From Nakamurella lactea DSM 19367 (GTDB lineage: Bacteria; Actinomycetota; Actinomycetes; Mycobacteriales; Nakamurellaceae): 47,144 nucleotides of DNA. Shown here piece by piece: positions 34,263 to 42,764 of this stretch. Each line of letters opens with the position of its first letter. The first letter of the stretch is position 1. The notes under the pieces were generated by a model, which saw nothing but the letters and a program-made list of their open reading frames with translations, was not told where the DNA came from and made no database searches. The DNA lies in the NCBI RefSeq assembly GCF_000426645.1, contig NZ_AUFT01000025.1, positions 1-47,144 of the forward strand, in the 5' to 3' direction. Made by a program: the position numbers and the translations under genes.

Positions 34263-35297
34263 TCACCCCAGCAGAGGCAGTACACGGGCGGCGTACATGT
34301 CGATGAACTCGGCGTGGTTGTCGCCGACGTTGTGCACATATACCTGGTCGTAACCGGCATCCAAGAATTGGCTCAACAGTTCGCCGTGCCGATCGGGGTC
34401 GGACGAAACCAGCAGGCGCTCGTCGAGATCCTCGGGCCCGACCAGTGCGGCGATCTGTTCGACCAACTGCGGCGAACGCAGGTCTCCCCGGGCAAATCGC
34501 ATGGCCCCGATGGGGAACCGAGCCAGCGCCTGCCGGATTGCCTGTGCCTGGTCCGGCGCCCAACTCACGTTGACATGCGCGATGCGCAACAGTCCTGCCG
34601 GGTCCCGACCCGCGGCCTCGGCGCCCTCGCTGAGTCGTTGCAGGAGTCGGCGCCCCTGATCCGGCCGGACTCCGACGGCCAGCAGTCCATCCGCGACCCG
34701 GCCGGCCCGTCGTGCGGTCGCCGGCCCGCCGGTGGCGACCAGGACTCGCGGTGGCACAGCCGGGGTGGTCCACAGGCGCGCGGTTTCCAGGGTGACATAC
34801 TCACCGCGATAACGGCTGTCCCGACCCGACGATGAGGCTGCGAAGAGCCGCCGGATCGCCTCGACGGCCTCGAACATCCGCTCGATACGTTCGGGGGCCT
34901 CCGGCCACGACGCCCCTGTCACGTGTTCGTTGATCGCCTCGCCGGGAGCGACAGACAACCAGACACGGTCCGGGTGCAGTGCCGCCAGGGTGGCAGCGGC
35001 CTGCGCCAAAGTCGCCGGGTGTAGCCGATATCCAGGCACCGTCATGCCGGCGAACAGGTCTCCGGCCGTATGTTCACCGATCGCCGACAACAGGCTCCAC
35101 ACGAACGGTGCCTGCCCAAGACTGGGCAGCCACGGCTGGAACAGATCGGCGGCGAGGGCACCACGAAAGCCCGCACCATCCGCCCGCTCGGCCAATGCGA
35201 CTGCCTCCCGCGGCGACACCCGGTCTATCGGCACCACCCAGCCTGATCGCGACGACACCGGGTCAGAATAGGCGACGCGTCGCCGGGTCGAACCCAC
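34263..35297 (-). CDS. F420-dependent oxidoreductase, G6PDH-like LLM family
   Basis: The C-terminal ~310 residues follow the G6PDH-family F420 oxidoreductase pattern. Landmarks are D-L-F-Q-P-W, G-Q-A-P-F-V-W-S, H-P-A-T-L-A-Q-A-A-A-T, P-G-E-A-I-N-E-H-V-T-G and Y-D-Q-V-Y-V-H-N-V-G. The start is uncertain. GTG 35297 puts the first strand (V-A-Y-S-D-P) near the N-terminus; GTG 35258 would cut it. It is not FGD itself: the active-site His of D-H-F-Q-P-W is Leu. It probably uses F420H2 from fgd/pgl on another substrate. It converges on pgl, with 9 bp between the stops. Confidence 0.85.
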   Translation of the reverse strand: MGSTRRRVAYSDPVSSRSGWVVPIDRVSPREAVALAERADGAGFRGALAADLFQPWLPSLGQAPFVWSLLSAIGEHTAGDLFAGMTVPGYRLHPATLAQAAATLAALHPDRVWLSVAPGEAINEHVTGASWPEAPERIERMFEAVEAIRRLFAASSSGRDSRYRGEYVTLETARLWTTPAVPPRVLVATGGPATARRAGRVADGLLAVGVRPDQGRRLLQRLSEGAEAAGRDPAGLLRIAHVNVSWAPDQAQAIRQALARFPIGAMRFARGDLRSPQLVEQIAALVGPEDLDERLLVSSDPDRHGELLSQFLDAGYDQVYVHNVGDNHAEFIDMYAARVLPLLG

Positions 35298-35432
35298 AGC
35301 GCCGATCCCGCGGCCCCTGGTAGTGCCAGCGATCAGCACGCCGACGTGACAGCGGGGACCGCAATCAACGCGCCGTTGACCCCTGCGCCGACGGCGCCGA
35401 TCGTCGCTCATCAGTGCGGGCGGGCTCACCTG

Positions 35433-35446
35433 GGATAGCGTTATCC
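35433..35446. promoter_or_regulatory. GGATAGCGTTATCC inverted repeat between LLM and GntR genes
   Basis: GGATA and TATCC arms flank a 4-bp centre in the divergent promoter region of the F420 oxidoreductase (35297) and GntR paralogue 2 (35517). It is unrelated to the TGTARCATG operator, suggesting this pair is controlled by another regulator. Confidence 0.4.
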
Positions 35447-35516
35447 AGCCACCATCGCGATCGCGGGCACGACACGTCCGCGGCGACCGACGACGACAAC
35501 GCGAAAGAAGATCAGG

Positions 35517-36239
35517 ATGGAACGCGCACCCAAATCAGCCATCGCGGAATCAGGTCGCAGCGGCGTCCCGAACGGCCTTGGCGCACTGCGAGAGCGACCC
35601 TCTCGGACGCGCGAGATCTACGAGGCCTTGCGTCTGGCAATCGCTCGACGCGATCTTCGGCCCGGGAACATGTACTCGGTCGCCGAACTCGCCGAATCGT
35701 TCGGCGTTTCGCGGACTCCCGTCCGCGAGGCGTTGATCGACCTGGCCGCCCGTGGGATCGTCCGATTCGAACGCAATCGCGGTGTCCGCGTGACCCAGTC
35801 CTCGCCCCATGACCTGCAGGAGATTTTCCAACTCCGGTTGATGCTCGAGGTCCCGGCGACCCGGCTTGCCGTCAGCACGATGAACGACGACCAAATTGCC
35901 GCACTGCAGCGGACGTTCGACGACCTCAAGACGGCGACGAAGAACGCCGACGATCTGGACTACTGGGCAAGCGACCGCGCATTTCACAGCGCGATCATTT
36001 CGGTGCTGGATAACGGACGCCTGGAGACGTTCGTCGATGTATTGCGCGATTCCATCCTGGTCCGCAGCGCGACCAGCGCCGGGCGGACCCGCTCGCTGGA
36101 GGACATCACCCGAGAGCACGAGAGCATCATGAAAATGATCGCCGCGCGGAACGCCGACGGCGCAGCCGAAGCGATGAGGGCACACCTGCAGCACACTGCG
36201 GACCTGCTGATCGAGCACGAGACCGGCACGTCAAGATGA
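35517..36239 (+). CDS. GntR-family regulator with FCD domain (paralogue 2)
   Basis: This is a 240-residue protein with the same architecture as the regulator at 32788 and near-identical recognition region (L-A-E-S-F-G-V-S-R-T-P-V-R-E-A-L-I-D-L-A-A-R). The FCD domain again shows D-R-A-F-H and a later H-L-Q-H. It lies 136 bp upstream of unit C, reading toward it, with operator 3 between. The two regulators look like products of a duplication that also produced two transporter operons. They may respond to different effectors while sharing sites. Confidence 0.95.
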   Translation: MERAPKSAIAESGRSGVPNGLGALRERPSRTREIYEALRLAIARRDLRPGNMYSVAELAESFGVSRTPVREALIDLAARGIVRFERNRGVRVTQSSPHDLQEIFQLRLMLEVPATRLAVSTMNDDQIAALQRTFDDLKTATKNADDLDYWASDRAFHSAIISVLDNGRLETFVDVLRDSILVRSATSAGRTRSLEDITREHESIMKMIAARNADGAAEAMRAHLQHTADLLIEHETGTSR

Positions 36240-36322
36240 GCTCGGCCGGGTTGCCGGCGCTCGCATCAACGGACCGCTAGAAAATCAGATCCATCCTTGA
36301 CAGGCTCCCACCCAACGGCAAC

Positions 36323-36358
36323 AGTAGCATGTTACATACACTGGCGTATGTAACATAC
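36323..36358. promoter_or_regulatory. Operator site 3, double inverted repeat
   Basis: AGTAGCATGTTACATAC fits the TGTARCATGYTACA palindrome with one changed base. In addition TGTTACATAC (36330-36339) and GTATGTAACA (36346-36355) are perfect 10-bp inverted arms six bases apart. The region is 18-53 bp before the start of unit C, so binding would block its promoter. Confidence 0.75.
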
Positions 36359-36375
36359 AACCTAGGGAGTCCCCG

Positions 36376-38076
36376 ATGGTCACTGAGCGTTGGATTCGCC
36401 ATCCAAGAGGCATGCGGCTCGGGCAGGCGGCTCGGATCGCCGTAAGCCTGTTGGCCGTGGCGGTGCTGGCGGCCGCCTGCTCCAGCTCAGATCCGGAGCA
36501 GCCGGGGGCGGCGCAGAGCGTGTCGCCGCAGCCGGGAGCGTCCGGGTCGGGCGGCCAGACCGAGCCAGCCGACCCAGCCGGACAGCCGGTCACCGGGGGG
36601 ACCCTGGTGATCGGCCTGCAGAGCGACCCGAGTCCACTCAATCCCAATCTGTCCACCAACGGGCCGACGCAGCAGATCGGCACGATGATCTACGAGCCGC
36701 TCATGTATTTCGACAACGCTGCCGCCGGGCCGAAACCGGTGCTGGCCAAGTCATGGGATGTCAGCAAGGACGGACTGACTTACACCTTCAAGCTGGTTAA
36801 CGCGAAATTCAGCGATGGCAAGCCGATGACGTCGGCCGACGTGAAGTACACCATCGAAGAGGTCTCGGCGAAGTCATTCGCCCCGTTCGCACCCGCAGCA
36901 GCGGCGATCAAGTCGATCGAGGACAGCGACCCGCACACAGTGGTGGTTCATCTCAAGAACGCATTCGGCCCCTTCCTCTTGTCTCTGACCAGGGTGTGGA
37001 TCCTGCCGAAGCACGTGTTCGAGGGCACCGACCCGCTGACCAACCCGGCCTCGACGGACAAACCCGTCGGCACCGGCCCGTTCGTCCTCGACTCGGTAAC
37101 CCGGGGCGATCGTTGGGTACTCAAGCGGAACCCGGACTACTGGCAGCAGGGCCGGCCCTACCTCGACGGCATCGTCGGCAAGGTGGTTCCGGACGCGCAG
37201 TCGGCGACCCTCGCGCTGGCCGCCGGGGAGATCAGCTACCTCTCCTCGCAGGTGATCTCGCCGTCCGACGTCGAGACGGTGACTGCTTCCGGCAATGTCG
37301 TCGCACACCCGGACTCTTTCGCGCCCAACATGACTCAGCTGTTCTTCAATATGACCCGGAAGACCACTGCCAATAAGGATGTGCGCCATGCCATCGGGAT
37401 GGCGATCGATCGGCAATTTCTGCTGACGAATCTCTTCCAGAACGGTGGCCAGGTGGCGAAGGGGAACTTCGACACCAGGCTCAAGTGGGCGTACAACTCC
37501 GAGGTCGACTTTGACAAAAGCTACCCGTACGACCCGGAGAAGGCCAAGCAACTGCTGGACACCGCCGGTTTCCCCAACAACGGCGGCAGCCGGTTCAGCC
37601 TGACCATCCTGGTCGAGGGTTCCAGCCGATTCCAGCCGGTCGCGGAGGCGATCGCATCGATGCTCAAGGACGTGGGCATCGACGCCAAGGTCTCCGCTCC
37701 CGAGGCCTCGGTGGCGACCAAGCAGGCGTTCGAAAAGCCGGGCGACTTCGACCTGTATCTGCAGTCCTACACCACGAACTGGGATCCGGCCCTCGGCATC
37801 GCCCGGGCCTACGTGAGCTCTTCGATCGGGAAGACCTTCGGCAATGCCGCCGGATACTCGAACCCGGAGGCCGACAAGTTGTTCGACGAGGGCCAGGCTG
37901 CGCCGACCGAAGAAGAGCGGGCGGTGCCCTACAAGAAGGTGCAGACCATCCTCGCCGACGACCTGCCGGTGATGCCGCTGATCGAGACCAAGCTGAACGA
38001 CGTCGTCAGCCCAAAGATCCACGGCCTGTGGTACGCCGCGAATTGGGGCCAGTGGCAGGAGGCCTGGTCGGAATGA
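36376..38076 (+). CDS. Peptide-type ABC transporter solute-binding lipoprotein (unit C)
   Basis: This is a 566-residue family-5 solute-binding protein; the ATG follows a TAGGGAGTCCCC. The signal peptide has a long basic n-region and lipobox L-A-A-A-C (Cys ~35), followed by a Gly/Pro/Ser-rich linker. Family segments are L-A-K-S-W-D-V-S-K-D-G-L-T-Y-T-F, F-S-D-G-K-P-M-T-S-A-D-V and G-T-G-P-F-V-L. It is clearly related to the unit B protein but well diverged, consistent with a different ligand range. First gene of unit C, directly behind operator 3. Confidence 0.95.
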   Translation: MVTERWIRHPRGMRLGQAARIAVSLLAVAVLAAACSSSDPEQPGAAQSVSPQPGASGSGGQTEPADPAGQPVTGGTLVIGLQSDPSPLNPNLSTNGPTQQIGTMIYEPLMYFDNAAAGPKPVLAKSWDVSKDGLTYTFKLVNAKFSDGKPMTSADVKYTIEEVSAKSFAPFAPAAAAIKSIEDSDPHTVVVHLKNAFGPFLLSLTRVWILPKHVFEGTDPLTNPASTDKPVGTGPFVLDSVTRGDRWVLKRNPDYWQQGRPYLDGIVGKVVPDAQSATLALAAGEISYLSSQVISPSDVETVTASGNVVAHPDSFAPNMTQLFFNMTRKTTANKDVRHAIGMAIDRQFLLTNLFQNGGQVAKGNFDTRLKWAYNSEVDFDKSYPYDPEKAKQLLDTAGFPNNGGSRFSLTILVEGSSRFQPVAEAIASMLKDVGIDAKVSAPEASVATKQAFEKPGDFDLYLQSYTTNWDPALGIARAYVSSSIGKTFGNAAGYSNPEADKLFDEGQAAPTEEERAVPYKKVQTILADDLPVMPLIETKLNDVVSPKIHGLWYAANWGQWQEAWSE

Positions 38077-38095
38077 CGACGCGACAGCCCGATCC

Positions 38096-39073
38096 GTGCT
38101 GAGGTACGGGTTACGGCGGCTCGGCTGGGCGGTCCCGACGGTGATCGGAATCGTCGCGGTCGGGTTCGTCCTGACCCACATCCTGCCCGGCGATCCGGTG
38201 CAGGCGATGATCGGCGAATTCCCGGCACCGGAGGGATACGCAGAGCACATCCGGGAGAAGTTCGGCCTGGACCGTCCGCTGCCGGTGCAGTTCTGGTTGT
38301 TCCTGACCAGCCTGCTCCGCGGCGACCTGGGCTACTCGTTCGCGCACAACGCACCCGTCACCGACATCATCTTCACCCGGGCCGGCGCGACCCTGGCGCT
38401 GATGATCCCCTCGTTGGTGCTGGCCTCCGTGCTCGGCGTCGTGTTCGGCGCCATCGGCGCCCGCCGGGCCGGCTCCCGCAGCGACGTCGCGGTGACGGCC
38501 TTTACCGTTTCCGGGCAGTCGGTGCCGGTCTTCTGGCTGGCAATGATGCTGATCCTAGTGTTCTCAGTGCGGCTGGGGTTGTTCCCGGTGACCGGGATGA
38601 CGTCGATCAGCGCGCCTGAGAGCGGTTTTGGTCGGTTCACGGACTTTCTGCGACACCTGGTGTTACCGATGGTGACACTCACCCTGGCCTACATGACCGT
38701 GGTGGCGCGGGTGGCTCGTTCGGCGATGATCGAGTCGTTGCAAGAGGACTACATCCTGACGGCCGAGGCGAAAGGCCTGAAGAACGGCGAGATCCTGCGC
38801 AAACACGTGCTGCGTAACAGTTTGCCACCGATCATCACCGTCATCGGGTTCAACTTCGGGTACTGCCTGACCGGTGCGGTCCTCACCGAGACGGTCTTCG
38901 GCTGGCCGGGCATCGGCAGCCTTTTCATCCAAGCGGTGACGAACCGCGATTACCCGGTCATCGAGGGTGTCTTCGTGCTGTCTGCAATCGCCGTGGTCCT
39001 GGTCAACTTGATCGTGGACTTGCTGTACGCACTGATCAACCCGAAGATTCGGAGAGCACATGCTGTGGCGTAG
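38096..39073 (+). CDS. Peptide ABC transporter permease, DppB type (unit C)
   Basis: This is a 325-residue inner-membrane permease with a GTG start. H-I-L-P-G-D-P-V follows helix 1, V-F-W-L-A-M-M lies in the middle, the EAA loop has T-A-E-A-K-G-L-K-N, and V-F-G-W-P-G-I-G-S is near the C-terminus. It starts 19 bp after the solute-binding protein and overlaps the DppC-type gene by 14 bp. Confidence 0.95.
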   Translation: MLRYGLRRLGWAVPTVIGIVAVGFVLTHILPGDPVQAMIGEFPAPEGYAEHIREKFGLDRPLPVQFWLFLTSLLRGDLGYSFAHNAPVTDIIFTRAGATLALMIPSLVLASVLGVVFGAIGARRAGSRSDVAVTAFTVSGQSVPVFWLAMMLILVFSVRLGLFPVTGMTSISAPESGFGRFTDFLRHLVLPMVTLTLAYMTVVARVARSAMIESLQEDYILTAEAKGLKNGEILRKHVLRNSLPPIITVIGFNFGYCLTGAVLTETVFGWPGIGSLFIQAVTNRDYPVIEGVFVLSAIAVVLVNLIVDLLYALINPKIRRAHAVA

Positions 39074-39920
39074 ACCAGGGCGGCGGCTGCTGAACAACCT
39101 CAGCGGCCGGGTCAGCGCCGTCTACATACTTGTGCTCGTCATCGTAGCCCTGGTCGGGCCGCTGGTGATCTCCAAGGACCCGAGCCAGATCTCACGATCC
39201 GTCCTTAAGCCGCCCTCCCCGAGCGCCTGGTTCGGCACTGACCAGCTCGGCCGCGACCAGTTGGCCAGACTGGTGGACGGCGCCCGGGTTTCGCTGTTGG
39301 TCGGTGTGGTGGCTGCCGGCATGGCGGTGATCGTCGGGGTACTCGTGGGCGCGTTTGCAGGGTTCTTCGGCGGCTGGCTTGACATCGCCCTGATGCGCGT
39401 CTCCGAGTTCTTCCAAGTGATGCCCACGCTGATCGTCGCGGTTGCCATCGTGGCGCTGATCGGCCCCGGCCTGTTCAACATCATTCTGGTGATCGCCATG
39501 CTGTCCTGGCCGCAGACAGCCCGGGTCACCCGCGGAGAAGTGCTGCGGGTCAAGCAGTTGGAGTACATCGATGTGGCGCGATGCCAGGGCCGGCCGGAGT
39601 GGCGCATCCTGCTGCGCGAGGTGATCCCGAACGCGATTCCGGCCGTCATGCCGCTGATCGCGTTGTGCGTGGCTGAGGCCATCTTGCAGGAGGCATCGAT
39701 CAGCTTCCTTGGGCTGGGCAGCCCGGACACCATCAGCTGGGGTCTGTTGCTGCACGACGGTCAACAGAACCTGTTGCGGGCCTGGTGGATGTCGGTGATC
39801 CCTGGCGTGGCAACATTCATCACGGTCCTGGCCTTCAACCTCTTGGGCGATTCGGTGAGCGCGGCTCTCAATCCGCGACTCAGACTGATCGGCCGGGTCC
39901 GACGGCGGGTGAAGATATGA
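39060..39920 (+). CDS. Peptide ABC transporter permease, DppC type (unit C)
   Basis: This is a 286-residue membrane protein with F-G-T-D-Q-L-G-R-D after helix 1, an EAA-like loop (Y-I-D-V-A-R-C-Q-G) and S-F-L-G-L-G-S-P near the end. It partners the DppB-type permease. Its stop overlaps the start of the next ATPase gene (ATGA). Confidence 0.95.
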   Translation: MLWRRPGRRLLNNLSGRVSAVYILVLVIVALVGPLVISKDPSQISRSVLKPPSPSAWFGTDQLGRDQLARLVDGARVSLLVGVVAAGMAVIVGVLVGAFAGFFGGWLDIALMRVSEFFQVMPTLIVAVAIVALIGPGLFNIILVIAMLSWPQTARVTRGEVLRVKQLEYIDVARCQGRPEWRILLREVIPNAIPAVMPLIALCVAEAILQEASISFLGLGSPDTISWGLLLHDGQQNLLRAWWMSVIPGVATFITVLAFNLLGDSVSAALNPRLRLIGRVRRRVKI

Positions 39921-40948
39921 GCGCACCGATCCTGAGCATCAACGATCTGCAGGTCACTTACCACGCCTCGGACCGTCAGGTCTTTGCGCTGCAAGGGGCG
40001 ACGCTGAAGGCCGGTGCGTCCGAGACGATCGGGGTGGTGGGCGAGTCCGGGTCCGGAAAGTCGACGATCGCCCGCGCTGCCCTCGGCCTGCTGCCGTCCG
40101 GGGTCGCCGAGATCACCGGCGGCAGCATCGCGATCAACGGCAGGGATGTGACGGGCCTACGGCGTCGCGACTGGCAACCGCTGCGCGGCAAGCCGATCGC
40201 GATGGTGTTCCAGGACCCGTTGAGCTTCCTGAATCCGGTGATGCGGGTCGACAGGCAGATCGGTGAGGCGATCCGGCGGCACGCGCCGCAGCGATCGACG
40301 AAGGACCGGGTGGTCGACCTGTTGGAGCTGGTTCAATTGCCGGCGAGCGTCGCGCGGTCATATCCGCACGAGCTGTCCGGCGGGATGCGCCAACGAGTGC
40401 TGATGGCGGTTGCTCTTGCCTGCGAGCCGAGCCTGCTGATCGCGGACGAACCAACCACAGCTTTGGACGTCACCACCCAGGCGGAGATCGTCAAACTGCT
40501 CCGCGACATCCAACGCACCCTGGGCGTGAGCGTGCTGTTGATCAGCCACAACCTGGCAGTGGTGGCGGAACTGTGCGACCAGATGTACGTGATGTACGCC
40601 GGACGGGTCGTCGAGTCCGGACCTGCAGATGAGATTCTCAGCCATCCTGGGCACCCGTACACCTACGGGCTGATGACGGCCGCCCGGAGCCTGCGCGATG
40701 CGGATGGTCGCTACGCCACCATCGCCGGCGACGTGCCGAGCCTGGCCGAGCGTTTCGTCGGCTGCCCGTTCGCCGCTCGCTGCCCGGTCGCGATGGAGCA
40801 CTGTACCCAGTTGGCTCCGCCTCCGACTTCCGTTGCCGGACAGGCGAACCACGTTGCCGCGTGCTGGCACCTCGTCGAAGGGAAGGGGCGCGATGACCAC
40901 CGAGACATTGCTGGAGCTGGAGCACGTCACGAAGGCGTTCAAGCGTAG
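39917..40948 (+). CDS. Peptide ABC transporter ATPase, DppD type (unit C)
   Basis: The ATG at 39917 overlaps the permease stop and gives 343 residues. Walker A is G-E-S-G-S-G-K-S-T, the signature L-S-G-G-M-R-Q-R, and Walker B L-I-A-D-E-P-T-T-A-L-D. The C-terminus carries the oligopeptide-transporter Cys motif C-P-F-A-A-R-C-P, which the unit B homologue lacks. It overlaps the next gene by 56 bp. Confidence 0.95.
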   Translation: MSAPILSINDLQVTYHASDRQVFALQGATLKAGASETIGVVGESGSGKSTIARAALGLLPSGVAEITGGSIAINGRDVTGLRRRDWQPLRGKPIAMVFQDPLSFLNPVMRVDRQIGEAIRRHAPQRSTKDRVVDLLELVQLPASVARSYPHELSGGMRQRVLMAVALACEPSLLIADEPTTALDVTTQAEIVKLLRDIQRTLGVSVLLISHNLAVVAELCDQMYVMYAGRVVESGPADEILSHPGHPYTYGLMTAARSLRDADGRYATIAGDVPSLAERFVGCPFAARCPVAMEHCTQLAPPPTSVAGQANHVAACWHLVEGKGRDDHRDIAGAGARHEGVQA

Positions 40949-41702
40949 GGGTACTTCCGAGCAGGTACTCGCCGTCGACCAGGTGAGCCTAACGGTGCGG
41001 GCCGGCGAATCGGTCGCACTGGTGGGCGAGAGCGGATCGGGCAAGTCGACGCTGGCCAGGATCGCGCTCGGACTGGAGCTGCCGGACGCCGGCAGCGTTG
41101 TGCTGACCGGGCACGAGCTGAGTACGTTACGCGGCAAACAGTTGCGGTCGGTGCGACGCCGGATGCAGCCGATCTTCCAGGATGCTGGCGCCTCGTTCAA
41201 TCCGCGACGCTCGGTGCGGGCTGCGATGTTCCAAGGGCTGCGGCACTTGGGCAGTGACGACGAACGGCAGGCCCGGGCCGTCGACCTGCTGGACCGGGTC
41301 GGTCTGCGGCCCGGTGAGTCGTTCCTGCACCGGCTGCCACACGAACTCAGTGGCGGGCAACGGCAACGCCTGGCTATTGCGCGGGCGATTGCCAGTGACC
41401 CGGTGTTGATCGTCGCCGACGAGCCGTTGTCCGGCGCCGATGTCTCGGTGCGCGGCCAGGTGATGAACCTGCTGGTCGACCTGCAGAAGGAGCGTGGCAT
41501 CGCGTATTTGATGATCACCCACGACATCTCCCTTGCCCGCTCGTTCGCCGATCGGGTCGCAGTGATGCACCATGGTTCGGTGGTCGAGCAGGGATCGACG
41601 GACGATGTGCTGTCCGAGCCGAAGGACGACTACACCAGGCTGCTGGTGCGGGCAGTCCCGGAACTCAACGGTCCGATGCCCTCACGGGCCTATCTGACCT
41701 GA
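40893..41702 (+). CDS. Peptide ABC transporter ATPase, DppF type (unit C)
   Basis: The ATG at 40893 follows GGAAGGGGCGCG and gives 269 residues. Walker A G-E-S-G-S-G-K-S-T and the signature L-S-G-G-Q-R-Q-R are normal. After Walker B the D-loop reads D-E-P-L-S-G-A-D instead of the usual D-E-P-T-S-A-L-D; the catalytic Glu is kept. It is the last gene of unit C and converges on an LLM gene. Confidence 0.94.
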   Translation: MTTETLLELEHVTKAFKRRGTSEQVLAVDQVSLTVRAGESVALVGESGSGKSTLARIALGLELPDAGSVVLTGHELSTLRGKQLRSVRRRMQPIFQDAGASFNPRRSVRAAMFQGLRHLGSDDERQARAVDLLDRVGLRPGESFLHRLPHELSGGQRQRLAIARAIASDPVLIVADEPLSGADVSVRGQVMNLLVDLQKERGIAYLMITHDISLARSFADRVAVMHHGSVVEQGSTDDVLSEPKDDYTRLLVRAVPELNGPMPSRAYLT

Positions 41703-41733
41703 CTACCGGCCGCGAACGCGGTGACCCCCAGCG

Positions 41734-42714
41734 CTAGTCGCGTAGCGCCGGCAGCACCTCGCGGGTGATCCGTTCGAACTGACCGGCTTGGTCGAAGCTG
41801 CTGATCCGGAGCAGGATGCTGGTGGCTCCGGCGGCAACGAACCTGCGTAGGTACTGTACGCAGTCGTCGGGGGTGCCCATGGCCACCCAGCGCTGCAGGA
41901 ACTCCGAGGAATAGTCGGTCATCGAATGCGCATCGAGGAATCGCTTCGATTCGTCGAAGGCCGCTTCCTTGCTCTCCGCCAGGCAGATGTTGGAGCACAC
42001 GGAGACTTGGAAGTCGTGTGGCAGTGGACGTTCGGCCTCGTCGAAGTACTGCTGGATAATCTCCCACGAGCGAGCGATGTCGTCCACGGTGGTGTGGGTG
42101 GTCTGCCAGCCGTCGGCGTACCTGGCCACCCGCCGGTACGCCGTCTCCACGTTATTCGGCTTTTTCAAATCGGGATTGGCCGCAATCCAGATCGGCACCC
42201 GCTGGGCCGGCTTCGGGAGCAGGGTGACGTCCGAGAACTGCGTGTAGGTCCCGTCGAAGTCGACGCCGTCGCCGCCCCAGGCAAGCCGCATGATCTCGAT
42301 GGCCTCCTCCATCCGCCGCATCCGCGACGACCGCTGCAGACCGAGATTTACCAGCTCCTGGGCGAACTCGCCGCTGCCCGGGCCGCCGCCCTGGCAGGCG
42401 ACGAAGATGGTCCGGCCCTGCGACAGCAGGTCGAGATTCGCCCATTGGTGGGCCAGTAGCAACGGTTCACGCAGCGGTGTGCTGGCCATGCATGCCGGGC
42501 CCAGTCGGACCCTCTTCGTTCGGGCAGCGATGGCGGCGAGCAGGACGATCGACTCGACCCGGGGCTTGGCCAGGAACGAATCGCCGACCCAGACTGAGTC
42601 CCAGCCGGCTTCTTCTGCCGCGACGCCGGTGTCGACCAGATCGCCGACCGTGCCGACGCCGAGCACCGGACCACGGTTCAACAGCATCAGTCCAACTGAC
42701 GGTATGACTGCCAT
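41734..42714 (-). CDS. LLM-class F420/flavin-dependent oxidoreductase
   Basis: The ATG at 42714, eight bases after AGGAG, gives 326 residues. An ATG at 42732 would add six. The fold marks are A-G-W-D-S-V-W-V-G-D-S near the start, R-V-R-L-G-P-A at strand 4, R-V-P-I-W-I-A-A-N-P in the middle and G-A-T-S-I-L-L-R-I at the last strand. Cofactor (FMN or F420) is not decided by what can be seen. It is a single-gene unit whose promoter carries operator 4 at 42739-42752, tying it to the rest of the island. Confidence 0.88.
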   Translation of the reverse strand: MAVIPSVGLMLLNRGPVLGVGTVGDLVDTGVAAEEAGWDSVWVGDSFLAKPRVESIVLLAAIAARTKRVRLGPACMASTPLREPLLLAHQWANLDLLSQGRTIFVACQGGGPGSGEFAQELVNLGLQRSSRMRRMEEAIEIMRLAWGGDGVDFDGTYTQFSDVTLLPKPAQRVPIWIAANPDLKKPNNVETAYRRVARYADGWQTTHTTVDDIARSWEIIQQYFDEAERPLPHDFQVSVCSNICLAESKEAAFDESKRFLDAHSMTDYSSEFLQRWVAMGTPDDCVQYLRRFVAAGATSILLRISSFDQAGQFERITREVLPALRD

Positions 42715-42738
42715 TGCGCGATCTCCTGACATCTCGTG

Positions 42739-42752
42739 TGTAACATGTTACA
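42739..42752. promoter_or_regulatory. Perfect 14-bp palindrome, operator site 4
   Basis: TGTAACATGTTACA is an exact palindrome 25-38 bp upstream of the LLM start. It fits the consensus TGTARCATGYTACA shared with sites 1 and 3 and half of site 2. Confidence 0.8.
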
Positions 42753-42764
42753 TGTTGCGGCTAG

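Noticed and set aside
41710..41721. CCGCGAACGCGG hairpin between unit C and the LLM gene
   Set aside because: Five-bp stem with a 2-nt loop is too weak to call a terminator.
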